From Bog-159 sp963738345 (GTDB lineage Bacteria; Acidobacteriota; Terriglobia; Bryobacterales; Bryobacteraceae), in assembly GCA_963738345.1 (NCBI GenBank), contig CAVTWI010000002.1, forward strand, positions 3,410,001-3,474,000: DNA of 64,000 bases, read 5' to 3'. This document shows, in pieces, positions 1 through 8,521 of the stretch. Both the position numbers and the translations under genes were made by a program. The notes under the pieces are model-generated. The model made no database searches, was not told the DNA's origin, and saw only the letters and a program-made list of their open reading frames with translations. Position 1 is the first letter of the stretch; every line of letters begins with the position of its first letter.

Positions 1-350
1 GGGACCGATTTCCCGTTGGGGAAATTCATAGTGGGTCCCTTTGCCGGGGCCGCGGGTTTCGCCGGGGTTTTGGCGGCCGCGGGCGAGGACGAATCCAAGA
101 CCGTTTTGGCGCCCGAGGAGGCGCGGCCGGCCAGAATCGAAAGCGACAGCGACGTGATCATGAAAACGATGGCTGACGCCGTAGTGGCTTTTGAAAGCAG
201 AGTGGCCGAGCCACGGGGGCCGAATGCCGTCTGCGAACCCATGCCGCCGAAGGCTCCCGCCAAATCGGCGGCTTTCCCGCTTTGTAGCAACACCACAATA
301 ATCAGGAAAATACAAACTATTACGTGAACAACTGTTAGAAGGATCAACAT
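1..350 (-). CDS. secG: Protein translocase subunit SecG (C-terminus cut by window edge)
   Basis: Small membrane subunit of the SecYEG translocon. The gene starts with ATG at 350 on the minus strand and reads open to base 1, so only the first about 116 residues are here. A first hydrophobic segment (about residues 1-21) is followed by the SecG signature LLQSGKAADLAGAFGG, then a loop with SQTAFGPRG and a second hydrophobic segment (about 53-71). The tail is rich in Ala, Pro and Lys. It lies 38 bp downstream of the MerR-type gene on the same strand and may share its transcript. Family assignment is firm because both membrane segments and the conserved loop are visible. Confidence 0.92.
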   Translation of the reverse strand, partial: MLILLTVVHVIVCIFLIIVVLLQSGKAADLAGAFGGMGSQTAFGPRGSATLLSKATTASAIVFMITSLSLSILAGRASSGAKTVLDSSSPAAAKTPAKPAAPAKGPTMNFPNGKSV

Positions 351-388
351 CGCGCCCTTATAGTATACGACGTAAGAAGGCTGCCGTG

Positions 389-889
389 CTACACGGCCCG
401 GGCTTTGCGCACGGGGCGGCCGATTTCGGATCGGGCGGGCTTCTTCAAGCCTTGCGCGAGGCGCCGCACCTGATCGCTGACGCACACCAGAAACATTGGC
501 TGGCGGGCATTCTTGAGCAGGTCGACGATGCGGTCGGGGGCTTCCTCAAGATAGATAGATTTGCCATCGGTGAGCAGGTGGGTTTCGGATTCGCTCTTGA
601 GCGCATCGCTGAGGCGCTTGCCCATATCCTTTTGGAGGAAGCGGAGGACGCGCCGGATTTTCTGGAGCGAAAAACCTTTGCGGCGGAGTTCGGCGATGAC
701 CGAGACTTCGAGTACTTCCTGAGCCAGATAGACGCGCTTATGGCCATCCTGGCGCGGGGAGACGACGCTACGCTCGTCCCACCACTGCAACTGGCGCAGG
801 CTGACGCCACAAATGCGGGCCACGTCGGTGCTGGTGTATTGGTCGCTGCCGGGCAGAGCAGCAGGCCGGAGTTTTTTTGTTTTGAACAT
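389..889 (-). CDS. MerR-family transcriptional regulator
   Basis: DNA-binding regulator of about 166 residues. The N-terminal third carries a MerR winged helix-turn-helix: YTSTDVARICGVSLRQLQWW, then a wing segment ending in HKRVY. A helical region with ELRRKGFSLQKIRRVLRFLQ follows, as in MerR proteins. The effector part is short and has no obvious Cys metal site, so the ligand is unknown. I chose ATG 889 because the MerR domain begins shortly after it and a G-rich Shine-Dalgarno lies upstream; earlier ATGs at 925 and 958 would add an atypical N-terminus. It is divergent from the YfgM-like gene and lies upstream of secG. Confidence 0.82.
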   Translation of the reverse strand: MFKTKKLRPAALPGSDQYTSTDVARICGVSLRQLQWWDERSVVSPRQDGHKRVYLAQEVLEVSVIAELRRKGFSLQKIRRVLRFLQKDMGKRLSDALKSESETHLLTDGKSIYLEEAPDRIVDLLKNARQPMFLVCVSDQVRRLAQGLKKPARSEIGRPVRKARAV

Positions 890-1042
890 TTCGCCCCGCT
901 TTCGGTTTAGAAAAATAGCCGCCATTCTGGATTGTACTTTAGTGGCGGGTAGTGTCAATAGGAGATTTCAGATCTTTTGCGGGGGGCGGCAGGCGGTTCA
1001 CTCCGTTGTGGTAACATAAGGGTTTCCCAACCTGAGGTTTTC

Positions 1043-1744
1043 GTGGCTAGAATCACCCGTAAAGAGTTGAAGACTGATAACTTTGCGCTCGAAGTCGGGC
1101 ACACAGTCGATTTTTTTGAAGAGCACCGGACCGAGATCGTCCGATACGGAGCGGCGGCGCTGGCGGTAGCAGCGCTCGTGGTTCTTTTTATAATGTACCG
1201 GGGTCATGAACAGACCGTGCGGCAGGAGGCGCTGGCGAAAGCCATCGCGGTGCAGGAGGCGCCCGTAGGACAAGGTCAGCCGGGCGCGCCGATCACCTTC
1301 GCGACGCAAGATGCGAAAGACAAAGAAGCCATCAAAGTATTCAGCGAACTGGCATCCAAATATTCGGGAACGGATGAAGGATACATCGCGGAATATTATC
1401 TGGGCTGCATCGCAGCGGACCAAGGCAAGCTGGGCGAAGCGGACAAGCGCTATAGCTCGGTAGCGGACGGCGCGAACAAGAAGTACGCTTCGCTGGCGAA
1501 GTTGTCGCTGGGCCAACTTTACTTCTCGGAAGGCAAGCCGGCGGACGGCGAGAAGATGCTGCGCGGGCTGATGGACAATCCCACGGTATTCGTATCTAAG
1601 GACCAGGCGGCCATGGTGCTGGCGAGAATGCTGGGACCGACCAAGCCCGCCGAGGCACGGAAGTTGCTGGATCCGCTGCGCGGGAAACCGGGCGCGGTGA
1701 GCCAGGCAGCTATCCAGGCGTACGGCGAACTACCGCCGCAGTAA
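1043..1744 (+). CDS. YfgM-like membrane-anchored TPR protein
   Basis: Protein of about 233 residues. A short cytosolic N-terminus (ITRKELKTDNFALEVGHTVD, then FFEEHR) precedes one transmembrane helix and a C-terminal region of TPR-like helices with repeats around EYYLGCIAADQGKLGEADKR and SLGQLYFSEGK. This layout matches the YfgM/TPR_21 family, periplasmic chaperone-like proteins associated with the Sec translocon. I set the start at GTG 1043 because GAGG lies 5 bases upstream and the KDEL-like N-terminal motif starts there. The gene precedes the dGTPase-like gene by 11 bp, so the two are probably co-transcribed. Confidence 0.78.
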   Translation: MARITRKELKTDNFALEVGHTVDFFEEHRTEIVRYGAAALAVAALVVLFIMYRGHEQTVRQEALAKAIAVQEAPVGQGQPGAPITFATQDAKDKEAIKVFSELASKYSGTDEGYIAEYYLGCIAADQGKLGEADKRYSSVADGANKKYASLAKLSLGQLYFSEGKPADGEKMLRGLMDNPTVFVSKDQAAMVLARMLGPTKPAEARKLLDPLRGKPGAVSQAAIQAYGELPPQ

Positions 1745-1755
1745 AGCGGCGCGCC

Positions 1756-2871
1756 ATGCTCGGGCCTCTCCGTTTTCCGGTGGAACGCAGCCAAGGGCGG
1801 CGTTACCCGGAACCGGCGCATCCGTACCGCAACGCCTTTCAACGCGACCGCGACCGCATCGTGCATGCGCGCGCCTTCCGCAGGCTGGAAGCGAAGACGC
1901 AGGTCTTCACGCCGGGGCTGTGCGACCATTTCCGAAACCGCCTGACACACACCATTGAAGTAGCGCAGATCGCGCGGACGGCGGCGGCGGTGCTGGCGCT
2001 GGACGAAGACCTGACGGAGGCGCTGGCGCTGGCGCACGACATCGGGCATCCACCGTTTTCACATGCGGGCGAGGAAGCGCTGGACGAGCTGATGAAGCTT
2101 TTCGGCGCGCGGTTCGATCACAACTTGCATGCGGTGCGGATTGTGGAGAGCTTCGAGCAGCGCTATGCGCGCTTTCCGGGACTGAACTTGTCGTTCGAAG
2201 TGCGCGAGGGCATCGCGAAACATTCGCGGGATTTCGGGCCGGGCGAGAGCGCGGAACTGGACGAATATCTGCCGGGGTTGCGGCCGCCGCTGGAGGCGCA
2301 ACTGATCGACCTGGCAGACGAGATCGCGTACAACACGGCGGACCTGGACGATGCGGTTTCGGCGGGACTGTTGGCGCCGGAGCAGGTGGCGGCCGAGGTT
2401 CCTTATTACGCGGAACTGCACGAGGCGGCGGAGACGCAGTTTCCGGGGGCGACGGATGGCGAGCGGTTCCACGAGGCTTTGCGGTGCTTGATCGACGCGT
2501 TGGTTTCGGGACTGGTGGACGGGACGGTGCGGCGGGCTACCGAGGCCGGTGTGCAGAATGTGGACGAGGTGCGGCGGTACCCCGAGCGACTGGTTGGTTT
2601 CACACCCGAAACAGAAACTGGCAATCGCGATTTGAAGCGATTCCTGCACAAGCATGTGTATACGGCCCCGATCTTGATGGTGGAGCGGGACCGGGCGGCG
2701 GCCAGTATCGCGGAGTTGTTCCAGTTCTTCGTTGCGCATCCGGAGCGGCTGCCGGAATCGCACAGCGCGCTGATTCCGGGGGAACCGGCTTATCGCGTGG
2801 TGTGCGACTATATCGCCGGGATGACGGACGTCTTCTTCCAGCGCACTTACGCGCAGATACTGGGCGACTAA
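1756..2871 (+). CDS. dgt: dGTP triphosphohydrolase-like HD-domain protein
   Basis: Predicted deoxynucleoside triphosphohydrolase of 371 residues, cytosolic. The HD metal site is clear: H65 in RLTHTIEVAQI, H94-D95 in AHDIGHPPFSHAGE, and a later helix with DLADEIAYNTADLDDA supplying the distal aspartate. The N-terminal segment PYRNAFQRDRDRIVHARAFR is typical of Dgt-like proteins. Length fits the shorter bacterial Dgt type. These enzymes hydrolyse dNTPs to deoxynucleosides and triphosphate. No strong Shine-Dalgarno is visible, which fits coupling to the gene 11 bp upstream. It ends one base from the stop of the convergent glycosidase gene. Confidence 0.9.
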   Translation: MLGPLRFPVERSQGRRYPEPAHPYRNAFQRDRDRIVHARAFRRLEAKTQVFTPGLCDHFRNRLTHTIEVAQIARTAAAVLALDEDLTEALALAHDIGHPPFSHAGEEALDELMKLFGARFDHNLHAVRIVESFEQRYARFPGLNLSFEVREGIAKHSRDFGPGESAELDEYLPGLRPPLEAQLIDLADEIAYNTADLDDAVSAGLLAPEQVAAEVPYYAELHEAAETQFPGATDGERFHEALRCLIDALVSGLVDGTVRRATEAGVQNVDEVRRYPERLVGFTPETETGNRDLKRFLHKHVYTAPILMVERDRAAASIAELFQFFVAHPERLPESHSALIPGEPAYRVVCDYIAGMTDVFFQRTYAQILGD

Positions 2872-2872
2872 C

Positions 2873-5122
2873 CTACTTCACTGCCAGAGTGACTCCAGAC
2901 TGGGCGGGGACGCCCGCTATGGTTACGGCTAAGGGTACGGCGGGTCCCGGAGTTACGGACGACGGCACCTTCACGGTGATCTGGGTTAGGCCGGAAATCA
3001 AGTAAGGCGCGGCTCCGGCATAAGGTATATCCGTACAGGCGACGCCACCCATGGTGACAGTGACGGAGTTGGCGGGCAGCAGCGGGTAGGGCGGCGTGAC
3101 CAGCAGGCCATCCAGACTGGCGGGAGTCGTGACACCGGCGCCGGTCAAATAGATATCCACATACGCTTCACGGGGCACGGGATTGGCGGCAGTGTTGACG
3201 GTATAGTCACTGTTGTTCAAGATGGCGCCAGGGCCGGTGCCGGAAGCGTTGTAAGTGAACAAGCCGGGGGCGGCGGCGACGACGGGCAGCGAGACCGGCG
3301 CGGAGAGGGCTCCCAGATATTCCACTTGCAGAGATGTGGTGGACTTACCGGCAACGGAATAAGGCACGACGGCATTCACTTGTCCAGCCGAGGCAAAGGT
3401 GAGCGGGGCGGGCACGCCATCGAACAGCACATGCACTCCGGCAAGGGCATTCGACACCAAGACAGGGTTTGTCAGTTGGAGACTGGCGCCGGCGGCGGGA
3501 CCGATGGCGGTTCCGAAGAGCGCCACGATCTCACCGGGAGCTACGGGACCGGCGGTGAAACTGGCTCCATTGGCTACGCCGGCGGCGGGCAAGGTGGGCT
3601 GGGCATTCGAGAGACGCAAGAGGGCGGCGCCATAACCGGGAAGAGTGACTTGCATCTGGGCGGCGGGAGTGAGCGACTGAGGTACGGGTCCGCTGATGGG
3701 AGTGGAAGCATCGAGAGTGACCAGCGAGGCGGAGGTGAAGCTACCCAAGGCGGAAAGGTCGATCGCGAAGGTACGGGGAGTGCCGGCGCCGTTGTTATCA
3801 AAATTGATGGGCTGGGCGGGGGGGGCTTCGGGGGCCAGGGCGAAGTTAGACATAAGGACGACGACGGAGCCATCGGGATTGCGGGCCGCGAGGGTTTGCG
3901 TATCGAAGGGGAAGGGACTGCCGGCCCAGGCTTTACCGGGCGTGCAACAGCCGCTGGTGGTGGTTTGCAGAATATCCTGGCCGGGGGAGGGGAGCCAGTG
4001 AGAGAGATAGTAATCGACCCAGTAACTGAAGAAGCGGTTACCGGAGGCATCGACTTCGCCGTATTGAGCGTCGGTACCGAAGCCCCAATGATAGAGGGCT
4101 TGCGCGCCGGCTTCGCCTAGCTGTTGGAATATGAGAGACCGCCAGGCGGCGAAGAAGGGGCTGGTGCCGCGGGTATCGAGTACGAACTTCAGGGGCGCGT
4201 TGCAATTGCTGATGCCGTTGCCCTGGTCGTAATCGGCATTCACGTTGTTCTCCGTGATCCAGACAGGGACGCCCGCGAGCGCGGGGTTGGCCTTCATTTC
4301 GGTATACATGGTCTGGACCTGGCCGGCGAAACCGGGAATGGTGGAGAAGAGAGTCTGGTCGTAATCACGCTGGTTACAGGTGGAATAGAAGTGCTTGGCG
4401 ACGACGTCGACGTGGGCAGTGACTCCGGCGACGAAGATAGGCAGGTAAGTGTCAGGTCCAGCGGCGAGTTCGACGGCGACGAACTTGATATTAGGGTCAG
4501 CCTGGGCCATGGCGGGAACGGTGGCGTTATACAGGTCAGTATATTGTTGAGCAGTGACGCCGTTGATATCGGGCTCATTGAAGATACCCCACCAAGTGAC
4601 CGGGTAGGGATTGGGACTCTGATAGTGCTTGCCGGAGTCAGTGAAGCCGCCGGTATTGTAATAGCGGACTAAGTTGGCGCTCATCTGGGCGAAATCGGCG
4701 GCGCTGGAAGGTAGGATCTGACCGTTGGCATTCGAGAGATAGGCGGGAGCGGTACCGATTTGAAATTCGGGACTGTGATCGCCGGCGCCCTGGACGGGCG
4801 GGAACATGGTATCGAGGACGGTGAAATCCCAAGTGCCGGGGGCGGTAAGGGGGATGCCGGTGGCGACGACCTGCATGCGGGTGTGGAAGGGATCGAGGGC
4901 GCTGAGTTCGGCGGGGGCGTTGGGGGCGCCGGTGAAGACCTGATAGCTCCAGTCGGCGGCCTGGAAGGAAGTGGACATAGCTTCCTGGAGGCGGCCATTG
5001 ACGCCGAGGGTGGTGTCAGTCTTGTTACTGACCTGGACATTGACCGTAGTTTGGGCGGTGATGGCCGCGGCGGACAGAAGGATTACGGGTAAGACGCGGG
5101 TTAAAAGGACGGACGAGGTCAT
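2873..5122 (-). CDS. Exported clan GH-A-like glycosidase with TIGR03437 C-terminal domain
   Basis: Secreted protein of 749 residues. A signal peptide (about residues 1-23) precedes a TIM-barrel-like catalytic part with two glutamates in clan GH-A positions: E183 in WWGIFNEPDI (acid/base) and E291 in VWITENNVN (nucleophile). This resembles GH39 and related families, but the family cannot be fixed by eye. A beta-rich domain follows (about 420-530). The last about 220 residues match the Solibacter-type TIGR03437 domain: ANGASFTAGPVAPGEIVALF, LTFASAGQVNAVVPY, and APGLFTYNASGTG. ATG 5122 is chosen because the signal peptide begins there and GGAG lies 8 bases upstream. Substrate unknown. Confidence 0.82.
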   Translation of the reverse strand: MTSSVLLTRVLPVILLSAAAITAQTTVNVQVSNKTDTTLGVNGRLQEAMSTSFQAADWSYQVFTGAPNAPAELSALDPFHTRMQVVATGIPLTAPGTWDFTVLDTMFPPVQGAGDHSPEFQIGTAPAYLSNANGQILPSSAADFAQMSANLVRYYNTGGFTDSGKHYQSPNPYPVTWWGIFNEPDINGVTAQQYTDLYNATVPAMAQADPNIKFVAVELAAGPDTYLPIFVAGVTAHVDVVAKHFYSTCNQRDYDQTLFSTIPGFAGQVQTMYTEMKANPALAGVPVWITENNVNADYDQGNGISNCNAPLKFVLDTRGTSPFFAAWRSLIFQQLGEAGAQALYHWGFGTDAQYGEVDASGNRFFSYWVDYYLSHWLPSPGQDILQTTTSGCCTPGKAWAGSPFPFDTQTLAARNPDGSVVVLMSNFALAPEAPPAQPINFDNNGAGTPRTFAIDLSALGSFTSASLVTLDASTPISGPVPQSLTPAAQMQVTLPGYGAALLRLSNAQPTLPAAGVANGASFTAGPVAPGEIVALFGTAIGPAAGASLQLTNPVLVSNALAGVHVLFDGVPAPLTFASAGQVNAVVPYSVAGKSTTSLQVEYLGALSAPVSLPVVAAAPGLFTYNASGTGPGAILNNSDYTVNTAANPVPREAYVDIYLTGAGVTTPASLDGLLVTPPYPLLPANSVTVTMGGVACTDIPYAGAAPYLISGLTQITVKVPSSVTPGPAVPLAVTIAGVPAQSGVTLAVK

Positions 5123-5418
5123 AATTAAGGCTCCATGGGGGAATGTAGCAGGGTGCGAGGTGGATGAAAAGGGCATGGCTGGGCGCGCGATCAAAGCCGA
5201 GGTTGGTGAATCGAAAGCGGATAGAAAACGGCTGAGCGCTATGGGGGGGGGTGAGTGCGGCGGGGGGACGCGGAAATAAGGCAGGGAGAGGGCGAGGCGC
5301 GGGTGAAAATGTGTTTTTGGGGTTGTTTGGGGGGGGGAGAAGGGAAAAACAGAGACAGCTATGGCGCACGCGTTGGAGGCGCGCGCTGGGTTGTCAAAGA
5401 TCGAAGTACAAAAAAGTG
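5123..5418. other. Intergenic G-rich region
   Basis: No convincing gene. The plus strand carries long G tracts (a run of nine near 5245-5253 and another near 5328-5336) with further G runs between, which could form quadruplexes. The upstream region of the glycosidase gene, read on the minus strand, lies here. Confidence 0.5.
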
Positions 5419-6006
5419 CTAGCGGCTATCGGGGGTACCGGGCGCGCAGGAGACGGGTTGCGCAGCAGCGGCGGCCTCTGTGCGGGCATAGGCAGGCGGC
5501 GGGACGGGCGTGGGCGCAGCGTGGGGAACCATAACGTCGCCTAGGCGGGAGGGGATGACGGGTTGCGCGGGTTGCGCCGTGGGCCGGGATTGCCGGTTCT
5601 TTTGGAGATCCTGGAGGTCACGCACGGCGGTGCGGTAGGAGCGTTCGAGTTGGGCGCGTAGCTTCGAGACCTGGAGGAGCATGGAGAGTTGTTCGGCGCC
5701 GAAGGCGATGCGTTCATAGATTTGGGCTTCGCTATTGGCGGCGCGGATGAGCATCCACTGGGAGGTGACGATGGTTTCGAGTTCGCACATTTCGGTGCGA
5801 TCCTGGGGCTGCCAATTGGACTCCATTTCGTCCCAAAGCTGGGAGTACGCGGCGGCGTTTTCGCCGGGGATGATGGTGGCGCGGGTGCGGAGTCCGAAGG
5901 TGAGGGCGTTGAAGCGGATGGCGGCCTTGCCCGCCTCGGATTTGGGGCCGGAACTGTGTTGGGCGTTTTGTTGATTGGCGCGATGTTGTTTATCTGATAT
6001 AAGCAT
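5419..6006 (-). CDS. Conserved hypothetical protein with ANQQNAQHSSGPKSEAGKAA motif
   Basis: Protein of about 195 residues. The N-terminus carries a motif widespread in Acidobacteriota and Planctomycetes hypothetical proteins: ANQQNAQHSSGPKSEAGKAA, then IRFNALTFGLRTR. A helical middle follows (about 45-125, Glu/Arg-rich, probably coiled), and the C-terminal 50 residues are Pro/Ala-rich and disordered. I chose ATG 6006 because AAAGGA lies about 10 bases upstream and the motif starts shortly after; the long N-terminal extension available in this frame is low complexity. Function is unknown. Such genes often lie near mobile elements, and an IS630 element is 540 bp away. Confidence 0.7.
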   Translation of the reverse strand: MLISDKQHRANQQNAQHSSGPKSEAGKAAIRFNALTFGLRTRATIIPGENAAAYSQLWDEMESNWQPQDRTEMCELETIVTSQWMLIRAANSEAQIYERIAFGAEQLSMLLQVSKLRAQLERSYRTAVRDLQDLQKNRQSRPTAQPAQPVIPSRLGDVMVPHAAPTPVPPPAYARTEAAAAAQPVSCAPGTPDSR

Positions 6007-6539
6007 TTGGTCTTTTTCCTTTGATTTGGTATTTTGCGGTGTCGCGGTCTTGTTTAGGTCTTGTTTAGGTTTTGTTTGTTTCTTGGAGAGTTGAGGTGGG
6101 TCCCCTTCTCTGACTTCAATAGAGCATGCGGGTGGGCGGGAGGCCGGGGGCCAAGGGATCGGAAAGGTTTGTAAGTGGTTGGATTGGGGGAGATTGGGAT
6201 TATTTTGCTGGTTTGTGACTGAATTGGGGCTCTTGGTCAGGAATGTGGGGATAACCTGCCGGTTTCTCAGGCGTTTAGTTGGAGGCGCGGTTAGGCAAAT
6301 TCGCTGCGACGCGGAGAAAATAAGGGCGGTGAGTCCTGCAATTGACGGCTGGCGCAACTCTAGACTGTTTAGCGTTGCGGATCATTGATTGGCGCGCGGG
6401 GCGCTTTTGGATCTCGGAGGGTTTCGAAATGCAGGTTCGCTGCGAGAAGCGCCGCGTTTTGGCCACAACGCCCTTTGGGTTGTGTGCTTCACGGGGGATC
6501 CTCACTTTGAAGCATACCGACGTCATCCTCGGGTCCAGC
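6007..6539. other. Intergenic region left of the IS630 element
   Basis: No gene recognised. It contains a short direct repeat (tcttgtttagg twice near 6050-6070) upstream of the minus-strand hypothetical gene. The right end is the target flank of the IS element. Reading frames here have no family features. Confidence 0.45.
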
Positions 6540-6554
6540 TAGTGTAGTGCGTCA
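6540..6554. repeat. Left inverted repeat of IS630 with TA target
   Basis: TAGTGTAGTGCGTCA; exact reverse complement of 7691-7705. The first two bases are the TA target. Confidence 0.95.
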
Positions 6555-7636
6555 AACAGATTGAACAATATTCAAGGATCTGCGGGCGCGCTTCACTTTT
6601 TCCGAGATGTCGCTCGCCTTGGCGGTCCAGATGAATGGTTTGGGATTCTCGTTGTGCCGGTCGATGTAGTCTCCAATCGCCATGATTAACTCTTCGACAT
6701 CATGGAAAACGCCGCGCCGTAGTCGGTTCTGGTCAGGGCGCGGAAGAATCGCTCCACCATGTTCAACCACGACGAACTGGTCGGCGTGAAGTGTACGTGA
6801 AAGCGCGGATGGCGTCTCAGCCACCGCTGTACCTTGGCGTGCTTGTGCGTGGCGTAGTTGTCGGCGATCAGGTGCAGAGCCTTCCCGGCCGGAGTGACCT
6901 TGTCAATCACCCGTAGGAACTGGAGCCATTCCTGGTGGCGATGACGATCATCGCACATGCTGATCACCGTGCCGTTGGCTACGTTCAGCGCCGCAAACAG
7001 GGTGGCGGTTCCATTGCGCTTGTAGTCGTGAGTCATGGTTCCCGCGCGACCCGTCTTCAGCGGGAGGCCGGGTTGGGAGCGGTCGAGTGCTTGGATCTGA
7101 CTCTTCTCGTCGACACACATCACGATCGCGTGCTCGGGCGGATTCAGATAGAGCCCCACGATGTCTTCCAGTTTCTCGGTGAAACGCTTGTCCTTGCTGA
7201 TCTTGAAGCCCTCCAGAAGATGCGGCTTCAGCCCATGGGCGTGCCAGATGCGGCGCACCGTTGCCTCGCTGATACCCATTTCGGCGGCCATTGTCCGGGT
7301 GCTCCAATGGGTCGCATGGGACGGTTTGGATTGCGTCGTCTTACGAACCACCTCCGCCTTCAGTCGCGCCGCGATGGCCGGCTTGCGTCCTGGTCGCGGC
7401 GCATCTTTGGTCAACCCGTCTAGGCCCAAGCTCAAAAACCGCTTGCGCCATCGAGCGGCCTTTTGGTTCGTCATCCGCAATGCGGCGGCGATTTCCAGGT
7501 CGGTCCGGCCAGCTGCAGCCAACAGCACAACCTTGGCGCGTTCCACCTGTCGGGCAGGAAGCGAGCGAGAACCGGCCCACTGTTTCAAGGTCTCCTGTTG
7601 GGAAGCATTCAGCACGACTGGCGGGGCGATGCGCAT
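6552..7636 (-). CDS. IS630-family transposase, one frameshift
   Basis: DDE transposase. Helix-turn-helix domains fill the first about 120 residues (DLEIAAALRMTNQKAARWRK and an ISEATVRRIWHAHGLKPH segment). The catalytic residues are visible: D in VDEKSQIQALDR, D in LIADNYATHKH, and E in SSWLNMVERFF. The first frame ends at 6686; a second frame then gives RLRRGVFHDVEEL and continues to a stop at 6552, the usual IS630 C-terminus. Inserting one base near 6731 (between 6730 and 6731) restores a continuous protein. The break lies after the catalytic Glu. ATG 7636 has GGAG upstream. It could be inactivated, sequence error, or less likely programmed frameshifting. Confidence 0.88.
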
Positions 7637-7639
7637 CTC

Positions 7640-7664
7640 GGCGTCTCCTCATTATAGAGACGCC
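7640..7664 (-). promoter_or_regulatory. Hairpin over the transposase Shine-Dalgarno
   Basis: Perfect 8-base inverted repeat: GGCGTCTC at 7640-7647 pairs with GAGACGCC at 7657-7664. Read on the minus strand, the loop holds TATAATGAG and the 3' arm holds part of the Shine-Dalgarno GAGGAG, just upstream of the transposase ATG. A read-through transcript could fold and hide the ribosome site. The TATAAT in the loop could be a -10 box, though no good -35 is visible. Confidence 0.5.
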
Positions 7665-7690
7665 AGCATAACGATATTAGTTACTATTTA

Positions 7691-7705
7691 TGACGCACTA
7701 CACTA
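7691..7705. repeat. Right inverted repeat of IS630 with TA target
   Basis: TGACGCACTACACTA; exact reverse complement of 6540-6554. The last two bases are the duplicated TA. Confidence 0.95.
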
Positions 7706-7791
7706 ACTGTGCATGCCGGCTAAGTGAAGCAAGGGCGGACTTGGGCGCGATCACCGGTAGAGCTTGTCGGAAACGTGGGAAGATGGGCTGC

Positions 7792-8478
7792 ATGGAACTA
7801 AAGGTTCTTGGGCCTGGCGAGCCGCCAGACGATTTTGCCGATAATCTTAAGACACTCCTGTCAGCGCAGCCTCCAGTTTGGGACGCCCTCGCGAGATGGT
7901 TCCTGTCGACGGACTCCTTCGACGTCGACGACGCGGTATCCTCCCCTGCCGTTATTTCGGGTCCGATGGCGCCGGCCCAATTCACGAATTGTGTCGACGT
8001 TATACGATATCTTCTCGAATCCTGGCGCGAGACGGGTAAACAGTTGAGCGACCTTCAGCAAGACCTTCTTATCTTAGGCCTAGGTGCGGCCGAAGTGGAC
8101 CAATTGGGTACATTGTTGAAACGCCTAGAACCAATCAAGGACCGTGTCTACGCGAGCTTTATGCGATTTGAGCACGAGAATGCGATACTCCCTACGCTTG
8201 AGGACATCGACGTTGTCTGCGACATCCGGCCTGTTTTTGAAGACTACGTTTATCCCCTCCGCGAAAACCGGGCGGTTGACTACACGAAGCTATTAGGTTT
8301 CAGCTACATGGTGCTGATGGAGTTGCTCACCGAGGACATTGAAGGCAAAACACGCAAAATAGCATTTCAGATGTCAGAAAATACCCTGGCCGATTTTCAG
8401 ATCGCGCTGAAACGAGCCAGCGAACAACTCGATATACTGAAGGCGAGGACCCGTGATCTCCAGACTTCGCAGCGCTAG
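7792..8478 (+). CDS. Hypothetical protein, first gene of IS-linked cassette
   Basis: Protein of about 228 residues, predicted soluble and mostly helical, with no signal peptide, membrane segment, Walker motif or Cys cluster. Acidic helices include SDLQQDLLILGLGAAEVDQL. The C-terminal part has a beta-beta-helix pattern (FSYMVLMELLTEDIEGKTRK, then IAFQMSENTLADFQIALKRA) that superficially resembles COMM domains; this is only an impression. ATG 7792 is preferred because GGGAAG lies 9 bases upstream; ATG 7783 is too close to it. The gene begins about 90 bp from the IS630 end. Base composition is less GC-rich than the neighbours, suggesting transfer. Family not recognised. Confidence 0.6.
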   Translation: MELKVLGPGEPPDDFADNLKTLLSAQPPVWDALARWFLSTDSFDVDDAVSSPAVISGPMAPAQFTNCVDVIRYLLESWRETGKQLSDLQQDLLILGLGAAEVDQLGTLLKRLEPIKDRVYASFMRFEHENAILPTLEDIDVVCDIRPVFEDYVYPLRENRAVDYTKLLGFSYMVLMELLTEDIEGKTRKIAFQMSENTLADFQIALKRASEQLDILKARTRDLQTSQR

Positions 8479-8521
8479 CACAATCAAAACTCGGGCGTCA
8501 GCTCGTTTGGCTAAGGCTGGC

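Larger units (their letters stand above)
6542..7703 (-). mobile_element. IS630-family insertion sequence, complete, with TA target duplication
   Basis: Element of 1162 bp. Both ends carry a perfect 13-base inverted repeat GTGTAGTGCGTCA, and each end is flanked by TA (6540-6541 and 7704-7705), the duplicated dinucleotide target of IS630/Tc1-mariner elements. It contains one transposase gene on the minus strand with all three DDE residues but a single-base frameshift near 6731. Length, ends and transposase all fit IS630. It lies between an intergenic region and an accessory cassette and seems not to interrupt a recognisable gene. Confidence 0.95.

Noticed and set aside
3326..4120. Long plus-strand open frame of 264 codons inside the glycosidase gene
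   Set aside because: It is the antisense shadow of a well supported minus-strand gene; its protein is Gly-rich low complexity without any family feature.
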